Of a stretch of DNA of 64,000 bases, positions 41,070 through 49,602 are shown in pieces. Location: positions 3,100,001 through 3,164,000 of the forward strand of contig NZ_CP108036.1 of NCBI RefSeq assembly GCF_036170895.1, written 5' to 3'. Within the stretch, counting starts at the first letter, position 1, and the number at the start of each line of letters is the position of its first letter. Made by a program: the position numbers and the translations under genes. Source of the stretch: Streptomyces erythrochromogenes (lineage in GTDB: Bacteria > Actinomycetota > Actinomycetes > Streptomycetales > Streptomycetaceae). The notes under the pieces are model-generated. The model ran no database searches and had not been told where the DNA came from. It worked only from the letters and a program-made list of their open reading frames with translations.

Positions 41070-41388
41070 CCGCTGCCCCGGCAGGGCGCCGGTTCCGGCC
41101 GGGCCGGGGAGGCGGGGTGCGGCCCGGCCCGCGGCGGGGCGCCCGGGGGCTCCGGCGAGGCCGGTGGTCCCACCGGGACGGGGCTCCACCGGTACGGGCG
41201 CACGCCGGGGCGTCTCCTCGGGCGCCGGACGGCCCTCGGGGTCGGCAGGTACGGCGGCGGTGCGTTCGGCGCCCGCGGGGATCGCCCCGGCATACACCCG
41301 GCCCCGCCGGAACCGGGGTCCGGGGCAGGAGCCCCGGCGGTGGTGCGGGCCTTCAGAGCCGGCCCTTCTCGCGGGCCGTGCGCACGAC
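41070..41388. other. gene-free GC-rich gap
   Basis: About 320 bases between the SirB1 stop and the terminator of the next gene. It is very rich in Pro/Gly/Arg-type codon runs in all frames, but no frame has a good start with ribosome binding site or a recognisable protein. I see no promoter or strong hairpin except the terminator at its right end. Confidence 0.6.
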
Positions 41389-41422
41389 GGTGCCCCCGTC
41401 CGGGGGTCCGGACGGGGGCACC
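41389..41422 (-). terminator. terminator after peptidoglycan-binding-domain gene
   Basis: GGTGCCCCCGTCC (41389-41401) pairs perfectly with 41410-41422 over 13 bases, 14 bases beyond the stop codon. Confidence 0.7.
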
Positions 41423-41435
41423 TTCGTGCCGTGCC

Positions 41436-43421
41436 TCAGCTCGGGTTGGTGTCGATGACCACGGTCCGCTCGGCCGCGGTCTTGCCGCGCAGGGCCTTGC
41501 CGAGCGCACCGGCGACGTCCTGCGGGGTGACCGCCGTCTTGGCACCGGTGCCGCGGGTGATCATGACGCCGTCGAAGGTGTTCCCGTAGGTCGCCTTGAG
41601 CGCCTCCAGGTCGAACTTCTCCGTGAGGCGGCCGTCCACGGCCTGCATGCTGAGGATCTTGGGCAGCGACAGCTTGCCGAAGGCGATGGACTTGGCGCCG
41701 GCCTTGACGGTGGCGTTGGCGGACATCGCCGGCTCGGCGAACTCCTTCATCGCGCGATCGAGTTCGGCCTGGCCCACGACCGGTTCCTTGGTGACGGTCG
41801 GCAGCTGCACGACGGCCGCCTTGCCGGTGCCGACCTGGTCGCGGAAGGCCTTGGTGACGAGGTCGACGGAGCCGTCCACGTCCAGGGTGGTGCCCGCCTT
41901 GCCGGGGACCGCGACGGCCTTGCCGCCTTCGAACGTGATCGTGCCCTCGGTGACGGAGCCCGCCGTGCCGGCGAGTTCCTGGAGCGCGACCTGGAGCTTC
42001 TCCTCGTCGACGGGCATCACGGCGTCGGCGACCCGCTCGTTGCCGAGGAGGGAGCCGATGACTGTGATCGGGTTGTAGTCGCTGCCGGCCGCGTTGCGGA
42101 CGGTGGTCTGGGCGTCCAGGGTCAGGCCGGCCTTGTCGGGCTTCAGCTCGACCGGCTTGCCGCCGACGGTCAGCTGGATCGGGGCCCCGGCACGGGTGCC
42201 GAAGGCCGTCTGGAGCTTGGAGACGGCGTCGTCGCGGCTGCCGCTGATGTCGACGCCGAGGACGGTGGTGCCCTTGGGGACGTCGGAGTGGTTCAGGAGC
42301 AGCCCGGCGCCGTAGGCCACGCCGACGAGCGCCACGATGCCGCCGCCCACGAGGACCAGCTTGGAGCGGCCCTTCTTGGCGGGCTTCGCGGCGGGCTTCG
42401 CGGCGGGCTTCTTGTCCGCGGGCGGCGTGGCCCGGGGCGCGGCCGGCGCGGGCGCCGGTACGGGGGCGGGCAGCGGGCCGTCCAGGTCGGGGCCGGGCCA
42501 GCCCGCGGCATCCGCGGCGGACGGGCCGCCGCCGGCGGGGCCGGAGCCGAAGCCGGGGCCGCCGGTGGTGGGTCCGGCGGGGCCGCCGGAGTGGCTGTCG
42601 TAGACGGGGAACGCCTCGGTGGACGGGCCGCCGTCGCCGTGGTCGGTGCCGTACGCCGGGAAGCCCTGGGTCGCTCCGACGCCGGGGCCGCCGGGCATCG
42701 GGGCCGCCGGGGCGGGCGCCTGCGGCTGGGCGTAGCCGGTGCCGTACTCGGCGACGGGCGGCGCCGGGGTGCGCGGCGTCGCGTACGCGGCGTCCGGCTC
42801 CGGCGGGGCCTGGAAGTGCTGCGGGGGCGCGAAGCCGGCGCCCGGCACGGGCGGCGGGGTCGGCGTCGCACCGGGCACGCGCTGGGCGAGCGGCGGCGGA
42901 GCGGCCTGCGGCATCTGCGCGGCGGGCGCGGGGGCGGCGGCGGGCGGCTTGCGGGGCGCGAACCAGTTGCTGGCCGACTCCTCGGCCTGCGCCGGGGCCG
43001 GGTCCGGCTCCGGCGCGGCCTCGACACGGGTCGGCCGGGGCCCCGGGCGCTGCGCGGGCGGGGGCCCGTCCTGCTGTCCGGGCCCCCGCTCCGGCGCCGG
43101 CGGGGTCGCAGACCCGCCGCCGGACGTGCCGGAGTTGGTGCCCATCGACTTGCGCACGACCACCGGCGGGATCGGTCGCGAACCCGGGATGTTGATCCGG
43201 ATGCGGGTCGTCAGGGTCGTCTCGGTCTTGGGCCCGTCGGATTCGGGCGTGGACGGATTCGAGGTCACAGGGTTCTCCTCCGGGGCGGTCGCCGCGCCAG
43301 GCCCGGGTGGCACAGTCGTGGACGGGTACTGGCCGGTTCCGTACGGCGGCGTACCCGAGGGGTAAGCGGCTCCACCGTGCCCCTTGGGCCCGGAGGACGA
43401 ACTGTCGGTTTCACGACTCAA
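41436..43421 (-). CDS. membrane protein with YoaR-like peptidoglycan-binding domains
   Basis: A 661-residue protein in three parts. About 340 residues of Pro/Gly/Ala-rich disordered cytoplasmic sequence come first, ending in a Lys-rich stretch (KKPAAKPAAKPAKKGRSK). One membrane helix follows (LVLVGGGIVALVGVAYGAGL). The extracellular ~290 residues contain two PG_binding_4 type units: VLGVDISGSRDDAVSKLQTA and a second around GKAVAVPGKAGTTLDVDG. The design resembles YoaR/VanW-associated proteins that bind cell-wall peptides, but no VanW domain is present. The first ~95 residues include RIRINIPGSRPIPPVVVRKS, a conserved island in the disorder. Confidence 0.8.
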   Translation of the reverse strand: MSRETDSSSSGPKGHGGAAYPSGTPPYGTGQYPSTTVPPGPGAATAPEENPVTSNPSTPESDGPKTETTLTTRIRINIPGSRPIPPVVVRKSMGTNSGTSGGGSATPPAPERGPGQQDGPPPAQRPGPRPTRVEAAPEPDPAPAQAEESASNWFAPRKPPAAAPAPAAQMPQAAPPPLAQRVPGATPTPPPVPGAGFAPPQHFQAPPEPDAAYATPRTPAPPVAEYGTGYAQPQAPAPAAPMPGGPGVGATQGFPAYGTDHGDGGPSTEAFPVYDSHSGGPAGPTTGGPGFGSGPAGGGPSAADAAGWPGPDLDGPLPAPVPAPAPAAPRATPPADKKPAAKPAAKPAKKGRSKLVLVGGGIVALVGVAYGAGLLLNHSDVPKGTTVLGVDISGSRDDAVSKLQTAFGTRAGAPIQLTVGGKPVELKPDKAGLTLDAQTTVRNAAGSDYNPITVIGSLLGNERVADAVMPVDEEKLQVALQELAGTAGSVTEGTITFEGGKAVAVPGKAGTTLDVDGSVDLVTKAFRDQVGTGKAAVVQLPTVTKEPVVGQAELDRAMKEFAEPAMSANATVKAGAKSIAFGKLSLPKILSMQAVDGRLTEKFDLEALKATYGNTFDGVMITRGTGAKTAVTPQDVAGALGKALRGKTAAERTVVIDTNPS

Positions 43422-43626
43422 GGCAGGTTCTCCCGGTTGGCTCCGCCGCCCGTCATACCGTGCGCGGGCAGCTCGGCGGCCCGTCCACCATACTGGCCGC
43501 CGCCCGCGCGCAACTGACCGCGGCGAATCAGGGGTTCCTCACAGGGCCCGCCAAACCCCCCTGAAGCGCCACGAGAGCCGCCGCCCGCACACCTCGGCCG
43601 GACTCCCTACGAGGTCCGACACCACG

Positions 43627-44010
43627 TCACTTGACGGGCCGGGAGGCCGAAACCGGCCGATCGGCCGGAAGGCTGATCGTGGCACACATCACAGCCACCA
43701 CCGTTCCGCCCAAAAGGTAGGCGTACATGCCGATTCCGGACGAACTGAGGAGGAAGTCCCCCTCGGGGCGCGGGACGCCGAGCATCACGTAGGAGAGGAA
43801 CCAGCCGACCGCGCCACCGCCCACCCCGAGGCCGGTCCCCAGGGCGATCCGGCCGCCGAGGAACAGACCGAAGAGGGCCAGCAGCGCGAGCAGCAGCCCG
43901 CCGGGGAACCACAGGTCCACGACCAGCCAGCCGGCCGCGCCGGTCAGCGCGCCCAGCACCAGCAGGCCCAGGCAGCCGGCGATCCGGCCCGCCGTCAGGG
44001 TGCCGGTCAC
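43627..44010 (-). CDS. DUF6113 small membrane protein
   Basis: A 127-residue protein with four membrane helices, beginning [20 protein letters not shown] and containing [18 protein letters not shown]. It belongs to the actinobacterial DUF6113 family of unknown role. The GTG start overlaps the mshB stop (GTGA), and this pairing with mshB is also seen in M. tuberculosis (Rv1170-Rv1171), suggesting a linked function or merely shared transcription. Confidence 0.85.
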   Translation of the reverse strand: MTGTLTAGRIAGCLGLLVLGALTGAAGWLVVDLWFPGGLLLALLALFGLFLGGRIALGTGLGVGGGAVGWFLSYVMLGVPRPEGDFLLSSSGIGMYAYLLGGTVVAVMCATISLPADRPVSASRPVK

Positions 44011-44903
44011 GCCTCCACCCCCGCGAAGAGGTCGTGTTCGCGCTCGCCCGCCGCGGCGCCCGGCCGGCCCTCGACCAGTTCGTAGTACTCGCGCGCGAAC
44101 AGCGGCTGCGCCAGGTCGTTGGAGAGGGCGAAGAAGGGTCCGTCCACGGCGATCTGGGTGGCGTGGGCGCGCATGGCGGCGGTCTTGGCCGCCACGAGGG
44201 ACTCGTCGGCGTCGATCTCGGCGGTGATCCGCCCGTCGTCGACGACCCCCGGTACGTCCTCGGGCGAGGCCAGTCCGGGGAAGGACACCCCGGCCCCGGC
44301 GGCGGCCAGCCGGGCGAAGCCCTCCTCGACCACCGAGAGCGGGACGCGGTTCCAGTAGATCTTCCCGATCGTGTGGGGGTCCCCGAGGTCGCGCCGGTAC
44401 GCGGTCTCCGCGGCCAGTTCGGCGGCGCGCATGGCCACGCGGTGGGCCTGGATGTGGTCCGGGTGCCCGTAGCCGCCGTCCGGGTCGTAGGTGACGAGCA
44501 CCTGCGGGCGCAGCTCCCGGATCACCTCCACGAGGTACGCGGCGGCCTCGTCCACGTCGGCGGACCAGAAGGCCTCCGGGCGGCGGTTCTGCGGGGCGCC
44601 CATCATCCCGGAGTCGCGGAAGCGGCCGGGGCCGCCGAGGAACCGGTGGTCGTGGACGCCCAGTTCGGCCATGGCGGCGGCGAGCTCGCCGATCCGGTGG
44701 GTGCCGAGGGTGTCGTCGCGGTCGGCCGCCAGGTGGGCGAGGCCGGGCGGGATGACCTCGCCCTCCTCGCCCAGGGTGCAGGTCACCAACGCGACGTGGG
44801 CGCCCTGGGCCGCGTACTTGGCCATGGTGACGCCGTTGTTGATCGACTCGTCGTCGGGGTGCGCGTGCACGAAGAGCAGACGACGGGCGGGAAGACCGTT
44901 CAT
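44007..44903 (-). CDS. mshB: mycothiol biosynthesis deacetylase MshB
   Basis: A 298-residue zinc enzyme that deacetylates GlcNAc-inositol (N-acetyl-1-D-myo-inositol-2-amino-2-deoxy-glucopyranoside), the second step to mycothiol, the actinobacterial thiol. Zinc and catalytic residues lie in [13 protein letters not shown] (His15, Asp18) and [13 protein letters not shown] long insert and C-terminus match known MshB (M. tuberculosis Rv1170). The ATG is 6 bases after TACGCT, so the transcript is probably leaderless. Confidence 0.95.
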   Translation of the reverse strand: MNGLPARRLLFVHAHPDDESINNGVTMAKYAAQGAHVALVTCTLGEEGEVIPPGLAHLAADRDDTLGTHRIGELAAAMAELGVHDHRFLGGPGRFRDSGMMGAPQNRRPEAFWSADVDEAAAYLVEVIRELRPQVLVTYDPDGGYGHPDHIQAHRVAMRAAELAAETAYRRDLGDPHTIGKIYWNRVPLSVVEEGFARLAAAGAGVSFPGLASPEDVPGVVDDGRITAEIDADESLVAAKTAAMRAHATQIAVDGPFFALSNDLAQPLFAREYYELVEGRPGAAAGEREHDLFAGVEA

Positions 44904-44909
44904 GGGCCT

Positions 44910-44915
44910 AGCGTA
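44910..44915 (-). promoter_or_regulatory. -10 element of a leaderless promoter
   Basis: TACGCT lies 6 bases before the ATG of mshB, without a ribosome binding site in between. Confidence 0.45.
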
Positions 44916-44988
44916 GGGGGTGCCCCGCGCCGGTCCCGGCCTGCCCGCCCTGCCCGGCGGGCCCCGGCGCCGACCGCAGCGACACCCT

Positions 44989-45183
44989 CTAGAACTTGAT
45001 GCCGCTGATCATGCTCGCCACGTTCGAGGTGAGCTGGCTGAGGGTCGGGGCGATGGTGGAACTCGCCAGGTAGAAGCCGAGCAGCACACAGACCACCGCG
45101 TGTCCCGCCTTCAGGCCCGCCCGGCGGACCAGCAGGAAAACGATGATCGCCAGCAGCACCACGGCAGAGATCGAGAGTGCCAC
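44989..45183 (-). CDS. 64-residue membrane protein of unknown function
   Basis: A small protein with two hydrophobic segments ([20 protein letters not shown] and [20 protein letters not shown]) and a short polar end ([12 protein letters not shown]). The GTG start has GTGGAGGTG 7-8 bases upstream. Similar small proteins appear in many actinomycetes, sometimes near mobile or conjugative genes; nothing else mobile is seen here. No function is recognised. Confidence 0.65.
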   Translation of the reverse strand: MALSISAVVLLAIIVFLLVRRAGLKAGHAVVCVLLGFYLASSTIAPTLSQLTSNVASMISGIKF

Positions 45184-45543
45184 GGCGTTTCACCTCCACG
45201 TCGAGCGGACATCGGTACGCGTATTCGTGCTCGGCGAGAGTCATACCCACCGTGCGCTACGGATCATAACTATCCGTGCCAGCGCATCGATCGAAATCCG
45301 GCAGCACAAGGGGCGCATGCCGCGCATGGGCGGGGTCACGGAAAGGCCGGCCGGGGAGCGTTTACGCCCCCCGGCCGGCTGTCGGCACCCGCACGGCCGC
45401 ACAGCACCCAGGCTGCATGCCCCAGATCTCGGGGCAGAAACGGTCAAGTTGCCCGCAGGTAAACCGCGTTGGGAAACCGCGGCCGCCCCCGCAGCCGGAA
45501 CACGACGGGTGGCCGGAAATCATCGATCGATGGGGTGAGCGTC
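45184..45543. other. intergenic region between ABC operon 1 and small membrane gene
   Basis: This 360-base region holds the 5' side of the small membrane gene (with a TTATGAT-like -10 candidate near 45270) and the terminator of the ABC operon. A 12-bp palindrome CATCGATCGATG lies at 45521-45532, close to the oppF stop. I see no further gene. Confidence 0.6.
45346..45379 (-). terminator. terminator downstream of ABC operon 1
   Basis: GCCGGCCGGGG (45346-45356) pairs with CCCCGGCCGGC (45369-45379), with further GCG/CGC pairing inside; about 165 bases past the oppF stop. Confidence 0.55.
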
Positions 45544-46608
45544 TCAGCCGGCGTCCTGTCCCCCGGGTCCGTCGGGCCCTTCCGGCGGCACGTGCGGGAC
45601 CACCCGCTTCTCCGCCGCGAAGTGGCACGCCGAAGGATGCGCCGCCGGACCGGAGGTGAACACTTCGGGGACCGCCAGCAGCGGAACCTCCGTCGCGCAG
45701 CGGTCCTGCGCCTTCCAGCAGCGGGTGCGGAAGCGGCAGCCCGACGGCGGGTTGGCCGGGGACGGGACGTCGCCGGACAGGATGATCCGCTCGCGGTGGG
45801 CGCGGGCCTGCGGGTCCGGGACCGGTACGGCCGAAAGCAGTGCCTGCGTGTACGGGTGGGTCGGGTGCTCGTAGATCTCGGTGTCGGTGCCGATCTCGAC
45901 GATCCGGCCGAGGTACATGACGCCGACCCGGTCGGAGATGTGCCGGACGATCGAGAGGTCGTGCGCGATGAAGACGTAGGACAGGCCGAACTCGTCCTGG
46001 AGCTTCTCCAGCAGGTTGACGACCTGCGCCTGGACGGAGACGTCCAGGGCGGAGACCGGCTCGTCGGCGACGATGATCTCGGGCTGGAGGGCCAGGCCGC
46101 GGGCGATGCCGATGCGCTGGCGCTGGCCCCCGGAGAACTGGTGGGGGTAGCGGTTGATGTACTCCGGGTTCAGGCCGACGACGTCCAGCAGCTCCTGGAC
46201 CTTGCGGCGCCGGTCGCCCTTCGGGGCCACCTCGGGGTGGATCTCGTACGGCTCCCCGATGATGTCGCCGACCGTCATGCGCGGGTTCAGCGAGGTGTAC
46301 GGGTCCTGGAACACCATCTGGATGTTGCGGCGCACGGCCTTCAGCGCGCGCCCCGACAGCCGGCTGATGTCCTCGCCCTTGTACGCGATCGAACCCGCGG
46401 TCGGCCGTTCCAGGTTGACCAGCATCTTGGCGACGGTGGACTTGCCGCAGCCGGACTCCCCCACGATGCCCAGGGTCTCGCCCGCGTGCAGGCCGAAGGA
46501 GACCCCGTCGACGGCCTTGACCGCGCCGACCTGCTTCTTGAAGAGGACGCCCCGGGTCAGCGGGTAGTGCTTGACCAGGTCCTTCACTTCCAGAAGGGGC
46601 TCAGCCAT
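45544..46608 (-). CDS. oppF: oligopeptide ABC importer ATPase F (operon 1)
   Basis: A 354-residue ATPase. It shows Walker [10 protein letters not shown], the signature [16 protein letters not shown] and Walker [13 protein letters not shown]. The C-terminal oligopeptide-transporter extension has [20 protein letters not shown], a cysteine motif that may hold an Fe-S cluster in this family. The ATG overlaps the oppD stop by 8 bases, exactly as in operon 2. It is very similar to its paralogue at 52408, with almost identical DNA in parts. It is the last gene in the order A-B-C-D-F. Confidence 0.95.
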   Translation of the reverse strand: MAEPLLEVKDLVKHYPLTRGVLFKKQVGAVKAVDGVSFGLHAGETLGIVGESGCGKSTVAKMLVNLERPTAGSIAYKGEDISRLSGRALKAVRRNIQMVFQDPYTSLNPRMTVGDIIGEPYEIHPEVAPKGDRRRKVQELLDVVGLNPEYINRYPHQFSGGQRQRIGIARGLALQPEIIVADEPVSALDVSVQAQVVNLLEKLQDEFGLSYVFIAHDLSIVRHISDRVGVMYLGRIVEIGTDTEIYEHPTHPYTQALLSAVPVPDPQARAHRERIILSGDVPSPANPPSGCRFRTRCWKAQDRCATEVPLLAVPEVFTSGPAAHPSACHFAAEKRVVPHVPPEGPDGPGGQDAG

Positions 46609-47584
46609 GGAGGCACTCCTTCCAGAAGTGGCAGGCGCTGGCCCGCGCCACGGGCGACTCGGTCACCGGGTACAGCGGCGGGACGTCGCTGCGGCATACG
46701 TCCTGCGCCATCGGGCAGCGCGGGTTGAAGGCGCAGCCGGGCGGGATGCGGAGCAGGTTGGGCGGCAGGCCCTTGATCGCGTACAGCTCCTGGCCCTTCT
46801 GGTCCAGGCGCGGGATGGAGTCCAGCAGGCCGCGCGTGTACGGGTGCGCGGGCGCCTTGTAGATCTCGTGGACGGGGGCCGCCTCGACGATCCGGCCGGC
46901 GTACATGACCGCGATCTTGTCGGCGACGTCGGCGACCACGCCGAGGTCGTGGGTGATCAGGATGAGGCCCATGTTGAGTTCCCGCTGGAGCTCGGCCAGC
47001 AGGTCCATCACCTGCGCCTGGACGGTGACGTCCAGGGCCGTCGTCGGCTCGTCGGCGATGATCAGCGAGGGCTCCAGCGCCATCGCCATGGCGATCATGA
47101 TGCGTTGGCGCATGCCGCCGGAGAACTGGTGCGGGTAGTCCCCCACCCGCTGTTTCGCCGCCGGGATCTTCACCCGGTCCATGAGCTCGACGGCCTTGGT
47201 CCGGGCGTCCTTGCGGGACATCCCTCGGTGGACCTCGTACATCTCGCCGAGCTGCTTGCCGACGGTCAGCACCGGGTTCAGGGAGGACAGCGCGTCCTGG
47301 AAGACCATCGCCATCTCGGCGCCGCGGATCCTGCGCCGCTCGTCCTCCTTCATCTTCAGCAGGTCGCGGCCCTTGAAGAGGATCTCGCCGCCGGCGATCC
47401 GGCCCGGCGGCACGTCCAGGATCCCCATCACGGCCTGCGCGGTCACGGACTTGCCGGAGCCGGACTCGCCGAGCACGGCCAGCGTCTCGCCCTCGTCCAC
47501 CGAGTAGTCGACCCCGTTGACCGCCTTCGCGACTCCGTCGCGCGTCTTGAATTCCACGTGCAGGTCGCGGACCTCGAGCAGCAT
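46601..47584 (-). CDS. oppD: oligopeptide ABC importer ATPase D (operon 1)
   Basis: A 327-residue ATPase with Walker [10 protein letters not shown], signature [16 protein letters not shown] and Walker [13 protein letters not shown]. The C-terminal extension has [20 protein letters not shown], cysteines like those in OppF. It pairs with OppF to drive the OppB/OppC channel. The start follows the permease stop after 12 bases. Confidence 0.95.
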   Translation of the reverse strand: MLLEVRDLHVEFKTRDGVAKAVNGVDYSVDEGETLAVLGESGSGKSVTAQAVMGILDVPPGRIAGGEILFKGRDLLKMKEDERRRIRGAEMAMVFQDALSSLNPVLTVGKQLGEMYEVHRGMSRKDARTKAVELMDRVKIPAAKQRVGDYPHQFSGGMRQRIMIAMAMALEPSLIIADEPTTALDVTVQAQVMDLLAELQRELNMGLILITHDLGVVADVADKIAVMYAGRIVEAAPVHEIYKAPAHPYTRGLLDSIPRLDQKGQELYAIKGLPPNLLRIPPGCAFNPRCPMAQDVCRSDVPPLYPVTESPVARASACHFWKECLHG

Positions 47585-47596
47585 GTACGGGGCTCC

Positions 47597-48616
47597 TCAG
47601 CGCAGCTTGGGGTCGAGGGCGTCGCGCACCGCGTCGCCGAGCATGATGAAGGCGAGCACCGTGATGCTCAGCGCTCCCGCGGGCCACAGCAGCATGTGCG
47701 GGGCGTTGCGGATCTGCGAGGCCGCGTTGGAGATGTCGATGCCCCAGGAGACGGTGGGCGGGCGCAGACCGACGCCGAGGAAGGACAAGGTCGCCTCCAG
47801 GGCGATGTACGTACCGAGGGCGATCGTGGCGACGACGATGACGGGGGCGACGGCGTTGGGCGCCACGTGCCGCAGCAGCATCCGGGCGTTGCCGGCGCCC
47901 AGGGCCCGGGCGGCCTGGACGTAGTCGTTCTGTTTGGCGGTGATCACCGAGCCGCGGGCGATGCGGGCGATCTGCGGCCAGCCCAGGAGCACGATGAAGC
48001 CGACCACGGGCCAGACGGTGGTGCTGGTGACGACCGACAGGAAGACCAGGCCGCCGAGGACGACCGGGATGCCGAAGAAGATGTCGGCGACGCGGGAGAG
48101 CAGGGAGTCCCCCCAGCCGCCGAAGAAGCCGGCGAGGCCGCCGAGGGCGGCGCCGAGCAGGGCGGCGCCGAGGGTGGCGCAGACGCCCACGGTGATGGAG
48201 GCGCGGGCTCCGTAGACGGTGCGCGTGTAGACGTCGCAGCCCTGGGTGTCGTAGCCGAAGGGGTGCCCGGGGGCGGAGCCCTGCTGGGACTTGGAGAGGT
48301 CGCACTGGAGGGGGTCGCCGCTCGCGATGAGCTGCGGCCAGATCGAGATGACGACGAGGAAGAGGATGAGCAGCGAGGAGAGGATGAACACGGGGTTGCG
48401 GCGCAGTTGGTGCCAGGCGTCGGACCACAGGGAGCGGGCCCGCTCCCGGGGGCCGGAGGCGCCCGGTCCGGCGGTCTTCTCGATGCCTTCGATGCTCTCG
48501 GCCTCGTCCAGCGCGAGATCCATGGGTCCCCCCTGGCCCGTGGGCGAGACCGCCTCCTTCGGGCGGGGGCCGACCGGGTCGTAGCCGCCGGGTTCGGGGC
48601 GCTCGGGATCAGGCAT
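47597..48616 (-). CDS. oppC: oligopeptide ABC importer permease C (operon 1)
   Basis: A 339-residue membrane protein. A long acidic cytoplasmic N-terminus of about 80 residues precedes the first helix (FILSSLLILFLVVISIWPQL). The periplasmic HPFGYDTQGCDVYTRTVYGA loop carries cysteines, unlike the C permease of operon 2 (HWLGTDALGRDMFSR). The cytoplasmic coupling loop includes ARALGAGNARMLLRHVAPNA. It ends DAVRDALDPKLR. The ATG overlaps oppB by 8 bases. Confidence 0.93.
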   Translation of the reverse strand: MPDPERPEPGGYDPVGPRPKEAVSPTGQGGPMDLALDEAESIEGIEKTAGPGASGPRERARSLWSDAWHQLRRNPVFILSSLLILFLVVISIWPQLIASGDPLQCDLSKSQQGSAPGHPFGYDTQGCDVYTRTVYGARASITVGVCATLGAALLGAALGGLAGFFGGWGDSLLSRVADIFFGIPVVLGGLVFLSVVTSTTVWPVVGFIVLLGWPQIARIARGSVITAKQNDYVQAARALGAGNARMLLRHVAPNAVAPVIVVATIALGTYIALEATLSFLGVGLRPPTVSWGIDISNAASQIRNAPHMLLWPAGALSITVLAFIMLGDAVRDALDPKLR

Positions 48617-49532
48617 AACGGATCCTCGGGTCCAGGACCGCGTAGAGCAGGTCGACGAGCAGGTTCGCCAGCAGGAAGACGATGACGAGGATGGTCACGA
48701 AGCCGACGACCGTGGGCGAGTTGTTGCGCAGGATGCCCTGGTAGAGCTGGTAGCCGACGCCGTGGATGTTGAAGATCCGCTCGGTGACGATGGCGCCGCC
48801 CATCAGGGCGCCGATGTCGGTCCCGATGAAGGTGACCACCGGGATCAGGGAGTTGCGCAGCAGGTGGCGGGTGACGACCCGGCTGCGGGGCAGGCCCTTG
48901 GCGGTGGCGGTGCGGACGTAGTCGGCCTTGACGTTCTCGGCGATGGAGGTGCGGGACAGGCGCGTGACGTAGGCGAGGGAGACCAGCGCGAGGACGATGC
49001 CGGGCAGGATCAGCTCGTTCAGCGGTGCGTCCGGGGAGACCGTGGGCCTCACCCATCCCCATTTGACGCCGAAGAGGTACTGGAGCAGGTAGCCCGTCAC
49101 GAAGGTGGGCACCGAGATGACCACGAGGGTGAGCACGAGCACGGAGGTGTCGACGCTCTTTCCGCGGCGCAGGCCGCTGATCACGCCGAGGGTGATGCCG
49201 ATGACGATCTCGAAGAAGATGGCGACCAGGGTCAGGCGCAGGGTGACGGGGAAGGCGCTGGCCATCAGCTCGGTGACGGACTGTCCGTTGAAGGCGGTGC
49301 CGAAGTCGCCCTTGAAGATCTGGCCCATGTAGTGGAGGTACTGCTTCCACAGGGGCTGGTCGAGGTAGAGGTCCTTGCGGATGCGGGCGGCGGTGGCGGG
49401 GTCGGGGGCCTTGTCACCGAAGAGGGCCGCGACCGGGTCACCGAGCGCGTACACCATGAAGAAGATCAGGAACGTGCTGCCGATGAACACCGGGATCATC
49501 TGGAGCAGCCGCCGGATCACATAACGTCCCAT
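48609..49532 (-). CDS. oppB: oligopeptide ABC importer permease B (operon 1)
   Basis: A 307-residue membrane protein with six helices, beginning MGRYVIRRLLQMIPVFIGST. The loop YALGDPVAALFGDKAPDPAT and the coupling region TATAKGLPRSRVVTRHLLRN are typical of OppB/DppB. The ATG at 49532 has GGAG 6 bases upstream and aligns with MGRYVARR of the paralogue; an ATG four codons earlier is less likely. A hairpin separates it from oppA. Confidence 0.93.
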   Translation of the reverse strand: MGRYVIRRLLQMIPVFIGSTFLIFFMVYALGDPVAALFGDKAPDPATAARIRKDLYLDQPLWKQYLHYMGQIFKGDFGTAFNGQSVTELMASAFPVTLRLTLVAIFFEIVIGITLGVISGLRRGKSVDTSVLVLTLVVISVPTFVTGYLLQYLFGVKWGWVRPTVSPDAPLNELILPGIVLALVSLAYVTRLSRTSIAENVKADYVRTATAKGLPRSRVVTRHLLRNSLIPVVTFIGTDIGALMGGAIVTERIFNIHGVGYQLYQGILRNNSPTVVGFVTILVIVFLLANLLVDLLYAVLDPRIRYA

Positions 49533-49563
49533 GGAGTGCTCCATGCTGTTGGCGGGCGCGGCG

Positions 49564-49586
49564 GGCCCCCCGCGGGGCGGGGGGCC
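49564..49586 (-). terminator. hairpin between oppA and oppB (operon 1)
   Basis: GGCCCCCCG (49564-49572) pairs with CGGGGGGCC (49578-49586). Such hairpins after binding-protein genes stabilise the first message and reduce read-through into permeases; a similar one lies in operon 2. Confidence 0.6.
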
Positions 49587-49602
49587 GGGATCCGGGTGAG
49601 GG

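Noticed and set aside
41070..41388. Possible gene in the gap after the SirB1 gene
   Set aside because: All frames are low complexity and none has a credible start; the gap is left as non-coding.
45062..45245. Small minus-strand frame MTLAEHEYAYRC... overlapping the 64-residue membrane gene
   Set aside because: It lacks a ribosome binding site, and the overlapping gene has a good one and two credible membrane helices.
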